DNA of 64,000 nt from Chitinophaga polysaccharea (GCF_007829335.1 NZ_VIWO01000002.1:826096-890095); one strand, 5' to 3'; numbered from the stretch's first letter, positions 43,903-53,495 are shown. A program made the numbers and translations. Notes: generated from the letters alone by a model not told the origin.

Positions 43903-46230
43903 ATGAAGATCATATTTAAGATAGCCAAAAATGAGTTTCGTTTCCTGTTCTACTCTCCCATAGCATGGTTTGTAATGATCGTGTTCCTGGTGCAATGCGC
44001 TATCTTCTATACGCCTGCTATATTTGGCATCGCCAACTGGCAGGAGGTGATGATAAAACTTACACCGAAATTCGAGGGATTTGGCAATTCGCTGACCGCC
44101 AGCGTATTTCTCAAAAGCGGTATATTCCTGAATGTTGTGCGCAACCTGTACTTGTTTGTCCCGATACTAACGATGGGGCTTATCAGCCGGGAAGTTAACA
44201 CCGGCGCTATTGCCTTACTCTACTCCTCTCCTGTCCGCCTGCGTAATATTATATTGGGGAAGTACCTGGGCATTATGCTATACAACCTGCTACTGGTAGG
44301 AATTGTAGCGCTATTTATGGTATCCGGTTTTTTCAGCATCCGACATGCCGATTACGGGATATTTTTTTCTGCCGCCCTGGGGTTTTACCTGCTGGTATGC
44401 GCTTACTCCGCCATCGGCTTACTGATGTCGAGCCTGAGCGCCTACCAGGTGGTATCCGCCATTTGTACGTTTGCCATTATCTTCACCCTTAGCTATATTG
44501 GCAGCCTGTGGCAACGATACGATCTAGTGAGAGATCTTACCTATTTCCTGTCTCTCCAAAACCGAACCGGGAAAATGTTGACGGGTCTTATTACCACTAA
44601 AGATGTCATCTACTTCATGGTGATCACCGGCATGTTTGTTTGCTTTACCTGGCTGAAATTGCAGAACGACCGCCGCACCAGTCCCTGGTATGTTAAAACG
44701 GGCAGGTACCTGGTAGTAATGGCAGCGGCGCTGCTGATAGGTTATATCAGTTCCAGGCCGTCGCTGACAGGCTACTGGGATGTTACAGCCACCGACATCA
44801 ATACCATTCACCCACGCACACAACGGGCCCTCCAACAGCTGGGCGACAGCACGCTGGAAGTAACGCTCTATGCCAATTTACTAGGCGCGGGTATTGACCG
44901 GGGCATGCCCGAAATGCGCAATGAAGATTACCTGGCCAGTTTATGGGAGCGTTACCTGCGCTTCAGACCGGATATCCGCTTCCGGTATGTTTACTATTAT
45001 GATAATGATTCCATCGTCGACAATCGCTCGCTGTACCAGCAATACCCGGGTAAAACCCTGAAAGAAATTGCTGCAGAAAATGCAGACGCGCGCGATATCA
45101 GCATCACCGCATTCAAGACGCCCGAAGAAATGCGCCAGCAGATAGATCTGCGGCCCGAGGGCTACCGGCTGGTGATGCAACTGAAATACAAGGGCAAAAG
45201 CGTTTTTCTCCGCACCTTCGATGACCCCATATTCTGGCCGGATGAAACCAATGTAAATGCAGCCTTACAAAAGTTACTGCAGCCCGCCTTACCCAAAGTA
45301 ACAGCAGTAACGGGCGACCTGGAGCGCAGTGTTTATAAAATAGGCGAGCGCGAATACGCCTTTCATTCCGCCTACAAAGGAGGCAGGGGAACACTGGTGA
45401 ATACCGGCTTTGAAGTAGACACCGTGAACCTGGCCACCAGTAATATCCCTGTAGATGTAACTACTTTACTGCTGGCAGATCCTAAAACAGCACTCTCTCC
45501 GGAGGTATCAGATAAGCTGAAGACTTATATCAGCAACGGAGGCAATATGTTCATCATGAGCGAACCCGGCAAACAGGCATTATTACGTCCGCTGCTTTCC
45601 CAGGCAGGCGTACAGCTATCGGAAGGACAACTGGTACGCCCTACTTATAATGAAACCCCGGATAAAGTGATCAGCTACCTGCTGCCGGCCTGCCGTCACT
45701 TATCGGAAGGATTGGATTCCATGATGGGGCAGGATCCTGACGACACGCTGAAAGTGCTGATGCCGGGAACCACCACCTTATCTGCCGACAGCAGCAGTGT
45801 CTTTACCATAACGCCGCTGGTCAGCACTTTACCAGGCCAAACCTGGCTCAAAGCCGGCGCCCTGGTAACCGATTCCACGCTTCCTCCGTTCAACTACCAG
45901 GAAGGCGACCGGAAAAGCAGCACTTATGCTACTGTCCTGCAATTGTCGCGGCAGGTACACGGCAAAGAGCAACGGATCATTGTTTGCGGGGATGCTGATT
46001 TTGCGAGCAACGTAAGGCTGGCAACAAATGTCGTCCTGGTGATGCCGGCCTATAGCTGGCTGGCCTATAACCGCTCTCCCATATACACGCCACGGCCGCA
46101 CCCTAAAGACGATATCATGGCCATTGGCACTTCCGGCGCGGAGGCACAGCAAATCGCTTACCTGTGGGTGCTTCCCGGCCTGTTGCTGCTGAGCAGCACA
46201 ATTTTATTAATCCGTAGAAAAAGGAAATAA
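43903..46230 (+). CDS. GldF-GldG fusion: ABC-2 permease fused to GldG-like domain (copy 2)
   Basis: 775-aa paralog of the preceding gene with the same order of parts: permease half (FKIAKNEFRFLFYSPIAWFV, REVNTGAIALLYSSPVRLRN), then the GldG-like extracytoplasmic half (LGDSTLEVTLYANL, LLLADPKTALSPEV, SNGGNMFIMSEPGKQ) and a C-terminal helix (VLPGLLLLSSTILLI). The two copies align along their whole length but differ at many residues, so the duplication is old and both are probably kept as a heterodimeric channel using the single GldA-like ATPase. It ends 1 bp before the first MutS-like gene. Confidence 0.9.
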   Translation: MKIIFKIAKNEFRFLFYSPIAWFVMIVFLVQCAIFYTPAIFGIANWQEVMIKLTPKFEGFGNSLTASVFLKSGIFLNVVRNLYLFVPILTMGLISREVNTGAIALLYSSPVRLRNIILGKYLGIMLYNLLLVGIVALFMVSGFFSIRHADYGIFFSAALGFYLLVCAYSAIGLLMSSLSAYQVVSAICTFAIIFTLSYIGSLWQRYDLVRDLTYFLSLQNRTGKMLTGLITTKDVIYFMVITGMFVCFTWLKLQNDRRTSPWYVKTGRYLVVMAAALLIGYISSRPSLTGYWDVTATDINTIHPRTQRALQQLGDSTLEVTLYANLLGAGIDRGMPEMRNEDYLASLWERYLRFRPDIRFRYVYYYDNDSIVDNRSLYQQYPGKTLKEIAAENADARDISITAFKTPEEMRQQIDLRPEGYRLVMQLKYKGKSVFLRTFDDPIFWPDETNVNAALQKLLQPALPKVTAVTGDLERSVYKIGEREYAFHSAYKGGRGTLVNTGFEVDTVNLATSNIPVDVTTLLLADPKTALSPEVSDKLKTYISNGGNMFIMSEPGKQALLRPLLSQAGVQLSEGQLVRPTYNETPDKVISYLLPACRHLSEGLDSMMGQDPDDTLKVLMPGTTTLSADSSSVFTITPLVSTLPGQTWLKAGALVTDSTLPPFNYQEGDRKSSTYATVLQLSRQVHGKEQRIIVCGDADFASNVRLATNVVLVMPAYSWLAYNRSPIYTPRPHPKDDIMAIGTSGAEAQQIAYLWVLPGLLLLSSTILLIRRKRK

Positions 46231-46231
46231 G

Positions 46232-47590
46232 ATGATCACCTACTTACAAACAGATGAACAAACCATAGAAGACCTGGGGTTGTTCGGGAAACGCGACAAA
46301 GGCGGGATCTACGACATCTACAACCAACTGCATACCCGCGGCGGAGAAGCATTGCTGGAAGAGATATTCCGTTCCCCGCTATCCGACCAGGGGGCTATCA
46401 ACCAGCGCAGCAGCATCATCCGGCAGTTTGCCAACCTGGGCCTCGCGTTTCCTTATGATGCAGCGCTTTTCGACATGGCGGAAAAATATCTCTCCAATCA
46501 TCCCCGGCCGGGACAACACATCCAGGAACAATTGTTGGGTGAAAAAGAGATCCAAAACGGCGTCATGGCTGTCATCTCCCTGATCCACCTCACCAAAACC
46601 TTTATGGAAAAACAGGAGGTAGCGGCTATAGCCGGCTATGCGCCGGAGAGAGCAGCGATCAATGCCTTACTGGCGGAACCTGCCCTGGCGCCAGCACTCA
46701 AAGAAATACCCGGGAAAGGGCATAAACTACCCTATGCAGCCATCACTGCGTATGATGCACTCTTCCGGGTCAGTGAAAACGATAAGATCATCCGGCTGCT
46801 ACGCCACATTTATATGCTGGATGTATATCTTTCCATTGCCCGCACCGCTGCAGAACGGAAATTCGTATTCCCGGCAGCGTTAGAGAAAGGTACTTGTACC
46901 CTAAAGGTAAAGGGCGTATATCATCCCTCGCTGAAAGCGCCGGTGGGCAACGATATAGAGATGTACACCCAACGCAACATCATCTTCCTTACAGGCGCCA
47001 ACATGGCCGGCAAATCCACCTTCCTGCGGTCCTTAAGTACAGCGCTATACCTGGCTCACATGGGGTTTCCTGTGGCAGCCACGTCGATGGAATTTTCCGT
47101 CATGGACGGACTGTACACCACGATCAATCTCCCGGATAACCTGGGCATTGGCGCCAGCCACTTTTACGCAGAAGTACTGCGGGTAAAGAAAATAGCCAGG
47201 GAACTGAGCGCGGGCAAATTACTATTTGTGCTGTTCGACGAATTGTTCCGCGGCACGAATGTGAAAGATGCCCAGGAGGCCACCATCGCTATTATAAAAG
47301 GCTTTGCCAAAAAAACACGCAGCCTTTTCCTCGTTTCTTCGCATATCGTAGAAGCGGGAGAAGCACTCAGACCAGACGCGTCTATCGGCTTCTTTTTTCT
47401 TCCCACCCGCATGGAAGGCCATACGCCTGCCTATACGTATACGCTGGAAGAAGGTATTACCGACGACAGGCATGGGATGATTATCATTCGCAATGAAGGC
47501 ATACTCGACATCCTGCAAAAGGGAAAGCAACAAACTGACAACCACCGAAATAATTATGAGCTTCAGCACAGACAAACAGACCTTGGATGA
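46232..47590 (+). CDS. Short MutS-like ATPase (copy 1)
   Basis: 452-aa MutS-related protein. It has the lever/core region (about 1-240) and the ATPase domain V: Walker A TGANMAGKSTFLR (255-263), SMEFSVMDGLYTTI with the MutS DNA-lever segment GIGASHFYAEVLRVK, Walker B LFVLFDELFRGTN and the H-loop SSHIVEAG. It lacks the mismatch-recognition domain with its Phe-x-Glu motif and the connector domain, being about half the length of MutS (usually 850 aa). It is therefore not expected to do mismatch repair. Overlaps the second copy by 35 bp, so expression is tightly coupled. Confidence 0.9.
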   Translation: MITYLQTDEQTIEDLGLFGKRDKGGIYDIYNQLHTRGGEALLEEIFRSPLSDQGAINQRSSIIRQFANLGLAFPYDAALFDMAEKYLSNHPRPGQHIQEQLLGEKEIQNGVMAVISLIHLTKTFMEKQEVAAIAGYAPERAAINALLAEPALAPALKEIPGKGHKLPYAAITAYDALFRVSENDKIIRLLRHIYMLDVYLSIARTAAERKFVFPAALEKGTCTLKVKGVYHPSLKAPVGNDIEMYTQRNIIFLTGANMAGKSTFLRSLSTALYLAHMGFPVAATSMEFSVMDGLYTTINLPDNLGIGASHFYAEVLRVKKIARELSAGKLLFVLFDELFRGTNVKDAQEATIAIIKGFAKKTRSLFLVSSHIVEAGEALRPDASIGFFFLPTRMEGHTPAYTYTLEEGITDDRHGMIIIRNEGILDILQKGKQQTDNHRNNYELQHRQTDLG

Positions 47591-48878
47591 ACTGAATCTG
47601 CTGGGAAAGTTCCGGCAGGATTCTGTATACCACCTGTTTAACCAGGTAAAAACGAGAGGAGGCGGGCATTTACTGGACCAGATGTTTCGCCAGCCCCTCA
47701 CAGCCGCTGCTGCTATCAATGCCCGCAGCCAGGTATTCCGCTTCTTCCAGGAGGCCAACCGGTCATTTACATTTGATGTTCAGCAACTACAGCTGATGCA
47801 GGAATACCTCGATGTGCAGGTAGCGGGCAACCCCGTACTGGTACTGGCAGGCACTATCATCAAAAAATGGCTGGCCGTGCTCACCCGCGATGAACGCTAC
47901 AAAAAAAAGGTGCAGGGCTTACAGGCCACGATCATCACCCTGGTGCATTGCTATAACTTTGTCAACTCCTTCCCTGCCGGCGCCAGTCCCTTTGCCACAC
48001 GCCTGGCCAACATCAGGAGCCTCTTATCTGACAAACGACTGGAACGTTTGCGGGAGATAGACATTTATACCGCACTTCCACTGAGCACCCTCGCTTATTT
48101 TGAGCATCTGCTCAAGGGGAAACTATACAGTGAAACGCAAACTATCCTGACGTTTATTTATGAAGTAGATGTAAACATAGCCGTCAGCAACGTGGCCCGT
48201 AGTAAAGGTTTTAACTATGCCACTGCCCTCGATGCAGATAAGAATATTTTGTCTGCCGCCGGCTTACGCCATCCCTGCATTGACAAGGCTATTGGCAACC
48301 ACCTGTTGCTAAATGAGCAAACCAACCTGCTATTTCTCACCGGCGCCAATATGGCTGGTAAGTCGACCCTGATGAAAGCGGTGGGAATCGGGCTGTACAT
48401 GGCGCATATGGGATTTCCGGTAGCAGCCAGTGATATGGAATTTTCCGTCAGAGAAGGACTGTATTCTTCCATCAATGTGGCTGATAATATCGGGCTCGGT
48501 TACAGCCATTTCTATGCGGAAGTAGTACGCGTGAAACAGGCTGCGGAAGCAGCTGCCGGCGGCAAAAAGCTATTACTACTATTCGACGAGCTGTTTAAAG
48601 GTACCAATGTAAAAGACGCCTATGACGGAACCTTGGCGGTTACGCAAGGCTTCGCGGACTACGACAACTGTCTTTTTATCATCTCCACCCATATTATTGA
48701 AGTAGGCGAAGCCTTGCAGCAACGCGCCAATATCTATTTTGCCTATATGCCCACCGTGATGGACGGCAAGCGCCCCACCTATCCCTACGTGCTAAAAGAA
48801 GGTATCACGTCGGACCGGCAGGGTATGATGATCATACGTAACGAAGGCATCCTCGAATTACTCGACCAACCCAGTTAA
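47556..48878 (+). CDS. Short MutS-like ATPase (copy 2)
   Basis: 440-aa paralog of the preceding gene: LNLLGKFRQDSVYHLFNQVK in the core and the ATPase with Walker A TGANMAGKSTLMK (263-271), SDMEFSVREGLYSSINVADN, YSHFYAEVVRVKQ, Walker B LLLLFDELFKGTN and STHIIEVGEAL. It also lacks the mismatch-binding and connector domains. ATG 47556 (MSFSTDKQTLDEL) aligns with the start of copy 1; the longer frame from 47493 is not needed. MutS proteins work as dimers with composite ATP sites, so copies 1 and 2 may form an obligate heterodimer. The next gene starts 2 bp after its stop. Confidence 0.9.
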   Translation: MSFSTDKQTLDELNLLGKFRQDSVYHLFNQVKTRGGGHLLDQMFRQPLTAAAAINARSQVFRFFQEANRSFTFDVQQLQLMQEYLDVQVAGNPVLVLAGTIIKKWLAVLTRDERYKKKVQGLQATIITLVHCYNFVNSFPAGASPFATRLANIRSLLSDKRLERLREIDIYTALPLSTLAYFEHLLKGKLYSETQTILTFIYEVDVNIAVSNVARSKGFNYATALDADKNILSAAGLRHPCIDKAIGNHLLLNEQTNLLFLTGANMAGKSTLMKAVGIGLYMAHMGFPVAASDMEFSVREGLYSSINVADNIGLGYSHFYAEVVRVKQAAEAAAGGKKLLLLFDELFKGTNVKDAYDGTLAVTQGFADYDNCLFIISTHIIEVGEALQQRANIYFAYMPTVMDGKRPTYPYVLKEGITSDRQGMMIIRNEGILELLDQPS

Positions 48879-48880
48879 TT

Positions 48881-49825
48881 ATGAAAACAAACCAATTAAT
48901 ACTGCTCTGCGCTTTTGCTCTATTGTTGCACACCAGCGCCCGTGGGCAGGCGGCAGCAACCCATAACAGGTACATCGACTACCAGCAATTCTTTAGCCAT
49001 CTCCATTTAGACACCCTTTCCGGCAAAGCAACTGTTTCATTGAAAATATTGCACGACAGCGCCGCCCTGTTGGCGGATGAAGCGGCGCCTAAAGGAGAGG
49101 AAATAAAAACACTTCGTGCCAGCAGAAAATCCCTGGACGGCGCCTCTATTTATGCATTGCGAAAACAAAGTGTATTCATTATCGGTAAACTGTCGAAAGC
49201 CCAGCCATCAGGCACTACAAATTTCGACCTGATAGGCACCGCCTTTGCCATCAGCGCCAATGGCGTTTGCGTTACGAATTACCATGTACTGAAAGATATC
49301 CTGCAAAAACCAACCATAGCAAACAATAACGACAGCCTTTATTTTATCATCAACACCGACGGACAGGTACATTTTATTGACAACATACTGGCTTACTCTC
49401 AAAACAATGATATAGCCGTGTTTCATATAAATACTAGAGGCATGTCCCTGGTTCCGCTGCCACTGGGAAGGCCCGCCGAAGTAGGCGACCCTGTATACTG
49501 CCTCTCCCATCCCTTAGGATTTTTCTACTACTTCAGTAATGGCATGGTAGCCAGGAATGTAACCATCGACAAACAGGCCGCAGCGGCAGGCTATAATCCG
49601 CTTGGCAGACCTCCCATTCGTATGGAAATTACCACAGATTATGCTATCGGCTCCAGCGGCGGCCCGATATTGGATCAATGTGGTAACCTGGTAGGCATTG
49701 TTTCGTCTACTGCACCTATCTCCACAGATCAGGGGAAAGGCGCTATCATGGCAGGCGTGCATCAACAGATGGTGGTAAAAGATACGGCACCGGTAGCGGC
49801 GCTGCTGGAGTTGCTGGGGAGATGA
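48881..49825 (+). CDS. Secreted trypsin-like serine protease
   Basis: 314-aa exported protease of the trypsin/HtrA-like fold. Signal peptide (LILLCAFALLLHTSARGQ); catalytic His135 in GVCVTNYHVL, Asp177 in SQNNDIAVFHI and Ser259 in IGSSGGPILD, all in correct order. There is no PDZ domain, unlike DegP. It acts in the periplasm or beyond. It is the last gene of the operon, 2 bp after the second MutS-like gene and followed by a strong terminator, so it is an integral part of the system. Confidence 0.92.
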   Translation: MKTNQLILLCAFALLLHTSARGQAAATHNRYIDYQQFFSHLHLDTLSGKATVSLKILHDSAALLADEAAPKGEEIKTLRASRKSLDGASIYALRKQSVFIIGKLSKAQPSGTTNFDLIGTAFAISANGVCVTNYHVLKDILQKPTIANNNDSLYFIINTDGQVHFIDNILAYSQNNDIAVFHINTRGMSLVPLPLGRPAEVGDPVYCLSHPLGFFYYFSNGMVARNVTIDKQAAAAGYNPLGRPPIRMEITTDYAIGSSGGPILDQCGNLVGIVSSTAPISTDQGKGAIMAGVHQQMVVKDTAPVAALLELLGR

Positions 49826-49847
49826 GCAATGATCTTAGCTATAAAAT

Positions 49848-49890
49848 GTCAGTCGCCAAACCGAAGTTTCTCTTCGGCGTGGCGACTGAC
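49848..49890. terminator. Bidirectional terminator between the operon and the Oar-like gene
   Basis: Outer stem GTCAGTCGCCA / TGGCGACTGAC (11 bp) and inner stem CCGAAG / CTTCGG. It lies between convergent genes ending at 49825 (plus) and 49913 (minus), closing the long plus-strand operon. Confidence 0.82.
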
Positions 49891-49912
49891 AACATATATT
49901 TTGCGGATGGTT

Positions 49913-52900
49913 TTAGAAGAAGAATCTTACTCCTAACTGCACTTGGTAGGGGTCTCCACCCGGATTAGCAATTCCGCTGGTATTAACAGAATAGTTATAT
50001 GAGCGGATGTCTTTGCTGAATGCCGAAGCACGGTATAACGAAGTATTACCGAAGTTATGGCTGGCGCCCCATTTCTTATTGAGCATATTGGCGAAGTTGA
50101 AAACGTCGACAGAAAGCTCAAAGCCGCTCTTTTTAGACACTTTGAGTGTTTTAGCCAGTCTTAAATCGAATGTACCATAGAAGCTATTAACACCTCCATT
50201 TCTCTCTGCTATCTTACCTTCCGATTTCTCAATATATTTTTTGAAGCTGCCGCCTGCGCCTGAACTCAACAGTTTATTCAAACCGTCTCTAACGCCAGCT
50301 GGTGTTGAAGGATCATTCGGATTAAATACATAAGCCAGGTCATTGGTACCGCTTACAAAATCCTGGTTGCTGTTTACACCAGACAACAGGCTGTAACGGG
50401 TGCCACCGATACCGGAGAAGCGCACGCTGAACACAAATCCCGCAACGGTAGGTGATGTACCATAGAATACTACCTTATGACGGAATTGCGCATCAGAGTA
50501 ACTCATCTTACTCAGGTTACGCGGATCATCTGCCACCGGCAAACTTAAAGTAGCGGTATTGGCAACGTTACCGTTGTAGGAGGTATTATCTTTGGAATCG
50601 TTCCAGGTATAGCTGGCGGTGATGTTACCATCTTTATAATAACGATAGTTGACATCATATACAAAAGTATAGGTATTGTTTTTACCCATGCTGGTTAATT
50701 CCAGTACCCTGCCGAACGCATTGCTGATTCTACCATCCAGGTAGTTACCACTGCCACCACTGGTATTCATCTTATCTAAAGGAATATATACTCCCCTGTT
50801 GGCTTCGTTAGGCATCGTGAAATACGGGGTTTCCACCATATTCCTATCTATATAGAAGTAGTTATTACGGCCGTAGGTGAGGTAAGCGGAAACACCCATT
50901 CTAAGGCGGCTGGTGATATATTTTGTATAGTTGATATTAGCTTTGTAAACGATGGGTATTTTAGCGTCGGGGCCTGTGTAATTGATGAGTGGCAACTGGT
51001 ATTGTGCAAAGGTTGGTACGGTAGAAAGGTCTTTACGGAATGCCGCGAAATCAGGGGAAGGTATAGCTACAGAACTGGCGTTCAGGTTAGCTGTTCCGAA
51101 ATGTCTGCCATCAAATGTGAGGTTGTTGATGAGCATATAGTTATTAATATCGGAGCTAAATATACCCGCACCCACTTTGATATAATCTGTATGCTTCTGG
51201 TTCACATCCCATGTCAGCTGGATTCTTGGCTGCGGTACAAAAGACTTAATGCGGTTATTGGTACTTACGCCCAGCGCCTTATACAGATCCTCGTTGAATG
51301 GCGCTTCAGGATAACTAGCCATATCGAAACGCAAACCGGCCGTAAGGCCTACTCCTTTACCCAGGTCGGTTTGCAACTGACCGTAGATACCGCCATTGAA
51401 AATGCTGGAAGTTACGCTTGGATCGGCCACCAACGGCACTTCCCGATAGAATGCATAAGGCGTATTGTTACGGAAAGCATCCAGGCCTCTGTACACATAG
51501 CGGCCATTTACTTCGCTACCATACAGCGATTTAGCGTGTGTATACATGAGGTCGATACCGAAGGTATAGTTAACTTTTTGGGTATTGTAATACAGGTTGT
51601 CGGTCAGCTGGAAAACGTTGTTGGTAAATCCTTCCTGACCAAAGCGGTGCCCGCCGATCTGGATGTTGGTAGACTTAGTAGATCCATCAGATAATACAGA
51701 AGTGACGTTTTCTACGATTGCTCTTGGCAATGCGCCCGGCAGCTCGTCATTTTGCCGGCTGGCTTGCCAGGTATATAAATGTTGCGCCTTTAATTCGTTC
51801 GTAATTTTAGGGCTGATAGTAGACCTCAGTGTCAGCAACAGGCTGTTATCTTTGTTAAAGTCGTTACCGGTTGACTCATACAGGTCGATGGCCGTATTAT
51901 CAATCAAACCCAGCTTGTTGATATCATTGGTATAGTTGTCCCTGATGGTCAACAGGTTTCTATCATTAATCTGCCAGTCCAGGCGCAGGAAGCCGGCGTC
52001 AGACTTACGTGTTTTCCCAAAAGAGCCATATTGTGCATGATTGGAAACACCATACTTTGTTCTGGCAATATCCACAAATGTATCCAGTACATTCCTGGTA
52101 ATATTATACACCAGTTGATCGGAATTAGATTGTACATCGGCAATTACCAGGGAACGGTTGTCTGTTTGATGGTCCCATGCAAAGAAGTAGTGCAATTTAT
52201 CTTTGATGATGGGTCCGCCGATAGAACCGCCAAACTGGTAAGTGGAATAGTCGTTATTCCTTTTGTTACCACGAATATCATAAGGGCTGGATAACCAGTT
52301 GGCGCGACCATAGCCGAATACGGAACCCGATACCGTGTTGGTACCGGATTTGGTAACAGCGCTCACGGTACCGCCACCGGATCTGCCGAGCGTAACATCA
52401 TACTGGTTGGTGACCACTTTAAACTCACGCACTGCCTCAATAGAGATCGAATAAGGAGCGCCGCTCCTGGAGGTAGTAGGACCGGCAGACGTAGGATTCT
52501 TTGCCGTCATACCATCGATGGTATAGTTGGTACCAGATCCCAGCTGGCCGCTAATACTGTTACCATTACCGGTAAGCGGCGACAATGCTGCCAGGTTGGC
52601 GAAGTTTCTTCCGTTGACCGGCAACCTGTTCATATCCGTGGGGGTAATGGTAGTAGCCGCACCCGCATTTACAATCGCTTTCCTGTTGGACGTAGATACG
52701 ATGGTAACCGCTTCCAGGTTGGAAACAGCTTGTTCAAGGTCAAAGTTCACCTGGAGTACATCTCCCTGGTTAAGGCTATAATCCTGTTTTTTCTGCGCAC
52801 CAAAGCCCACTGCTGATACCGTGATTGTGTACGGACCACCGAGCGGCAATTGCTTAAAAGTGTAATGGCCTTTGTTATTTGACTGGGTCCTGTTGGTAAA

Positions 52901-53062
52901 ACCAGTCGACTCATTTCTCACAGTAACAGATGCGCCAGGAATCAGGGTGCCATCCTTGGCTTTGACCTGGCCATTCAAATCAGCCAGCGTAGATTGGGCA
53001 AATACAAAGGAAGACGTTAGCAAGCCTAACGTAATAAAGAACAGACAGAGTGATCGCTTCAT
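49913..53062 (-). CDS. Oar-like TonB-dependent receptor with carboxypeptidase-regulatory-like domain
   Basis: 1049-aa outer-membrane protein. Signal peptide (FFITLGLLTSSFVFAQ), a carboxypeptidase-regulatory-like domain (LNGQVKAKDGTLIPGASVTV), the plug with MNRLPVNGRNFANLAALSP and TNYTIDGMTAKNPTS, TLGRSGGGTVSAVTKSGTN, then a long barrel ending GVRFFF. Length and motifs are typical of Oar/OmpA-related receptors involved in protein secretion or uptake rather than SusC. No SusD, sigma or FecR partner is adjacent. Single gene between a terminator and the remnant-rich region. Confidence 0.93.
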   Translation of the reverse strand: MKRSLCLFFITLGLLTSSFVFAQSTLADLNGQVKAKDGTLIPGASVTVRNESTGFTNRTQSNNKGHYTFKQLPLGGPYTITVSAVGFGAQKKQDYSLNQGDVLQVNFDLEQAVSNLEAVTIVSTSNRKAIVNAGAATTITPTDMNRLPVNGRNFANLAALSPLTGNGNSISGQLGSGTNYTIDGMTAKNPTSAGPTTSRSGAPYSISIEAVREFKVVTNQYDVTLGRSGGGTVSAVTKSGTNTVSGSVFGYGRANWLSSPYDIRGNKRNNDYSTYQFGGSIGGPIIKDKLHYFFAWDHQTDNRSLVIADVQSNSDQLVYNITRNVLDTFVDIARTKYGVSNHAQYGSFGKTRKSDAGFLRLDWQINDRNLLTIRDNYTNDINKLGLIDNTAIDLYESTGNDFNKDNSLLLTLRSTISPKITNELKAQHLYTWQASRQNDELPGALPRAIVENVTSVLSDGSTKSTNIQIGGHRFGQEGFTNNVFQLTDNLYYNTQKVNYTFGIDLMYTHAKSLYGSEVNGRYVYRGLDAFRNNTPYAFYREVPLVADPSVTSSIFNGGIYGQLQTDLGKGVGLTAGLRFDMASYPEAPFNEDLYKALGVSTNNRIKSFVPQPRIQLTWDVNQKHTDYIKVGAGIFSSDINNYMLINNLTFDGRHFGTANLNASSVAIPSPDFAAFRKDLSTVPTFAQYQLPLINYTGPDAKIPIVYKANINYTKYITSRLRMGVSAYLTYGRNNYFYIDRNMVETPYFTMPNEANRGVYIPLDKMNTSGGSGNYLDGRISNAFGRVLELTSMGKNNTYTFVYDVNYRYYKDGNITASYTWNDSKDNTSYNGNVANTATLSLPVADDPRNLSKMSYSDAQFRHKVVFYGTSPTVAGFVFSVRFSGIGGTRYSLLSGVNSNQDFVSGTNDLAYVFNPNDPSTPAGVRDGLNKLLSSGAGGSFKKYIEKSEGKIAERNGGVNSFYGTFDLRLAKTLKVSKKSGFELSVDVFNFANMLNKKWGASHNFGNTSLYRASAFSKDIRSYNYSVNTSGIANPGGDPYQVQLGVRFFF

Positions 53063-53234
53063 CGATTTAGATGGTTTAAAATTCAGTCCGCGAAATTATC
53101 TACATGATGTTTAGTGCGTATTAACACGATGTTAATAAAATATTATATTTGGTTTTCATATAGGCGTGACAGATAAGATAGGTTTAGATAAAGATAATAT
53201 TTTAAATCTTTATTTCTTAATTTCATGTAGGGGA

Positions 53235-53495
53235 TCAGACCCGCTCAAAAATATCCGATCCTGTAACGAACGCTTCCCATAGCCCGGCCGGCTTCTTTGT
53301 TCCATCCGCATCCAACTTTTTGTTAGCAATCACGTGCCACATGGTTTCCATCCGCCCGTCGCGTAATACACCCGTCCAGGACGCAATCTTTTGCCCTACT
53401 CCCTTACCCACAGCTGAAAAAGAGATCAGGTCATTCATGCAAACGCTGATGACGATACTCTCCTTAACGCTGGGATCCACTGCGGTATATCTAAA
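53235..53495 (-). pseudogene. Avidin/streptavidin-family remnant (C-terminal two thirds)
   Basis: A minus-strand frame encodes FRYTAVDPSVKES, NDLISFS, then IASWTGVLRDGRMETMWHVI and LWEAFVTGSDIFERV. Order and spacing match the C-terminal strands of avidins: Y-x-TAV, the W-TGQ strand, T-x-W-L/H, then W-x-x-x-x-x-G-x-D-x-F. Three Trp and the Asp equivalent to biotin-contact or structural residues remain. Upstream the frame has no ATG and does not resemble the first avidin strands; a GTG at 53480 would give 81 aa lacking them. So I read it as a truncated, probably inactive gene. Confidence 0.55.

Noticed and set aside
46232..48878. Canonical mismatch repair mutS genes
   Set aside because: The proteins lack the mismatch-recognition and connector domains and are duplicated inside an envelope operon, so a standard mutS call would mislead.
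51002..51694. 230-codon plus-strand frame opposite the Oar-like receptor
   Set aside because: No domain or motif; it is antisense to a well-supported receptor gene and its composition is that of a complementary frame.
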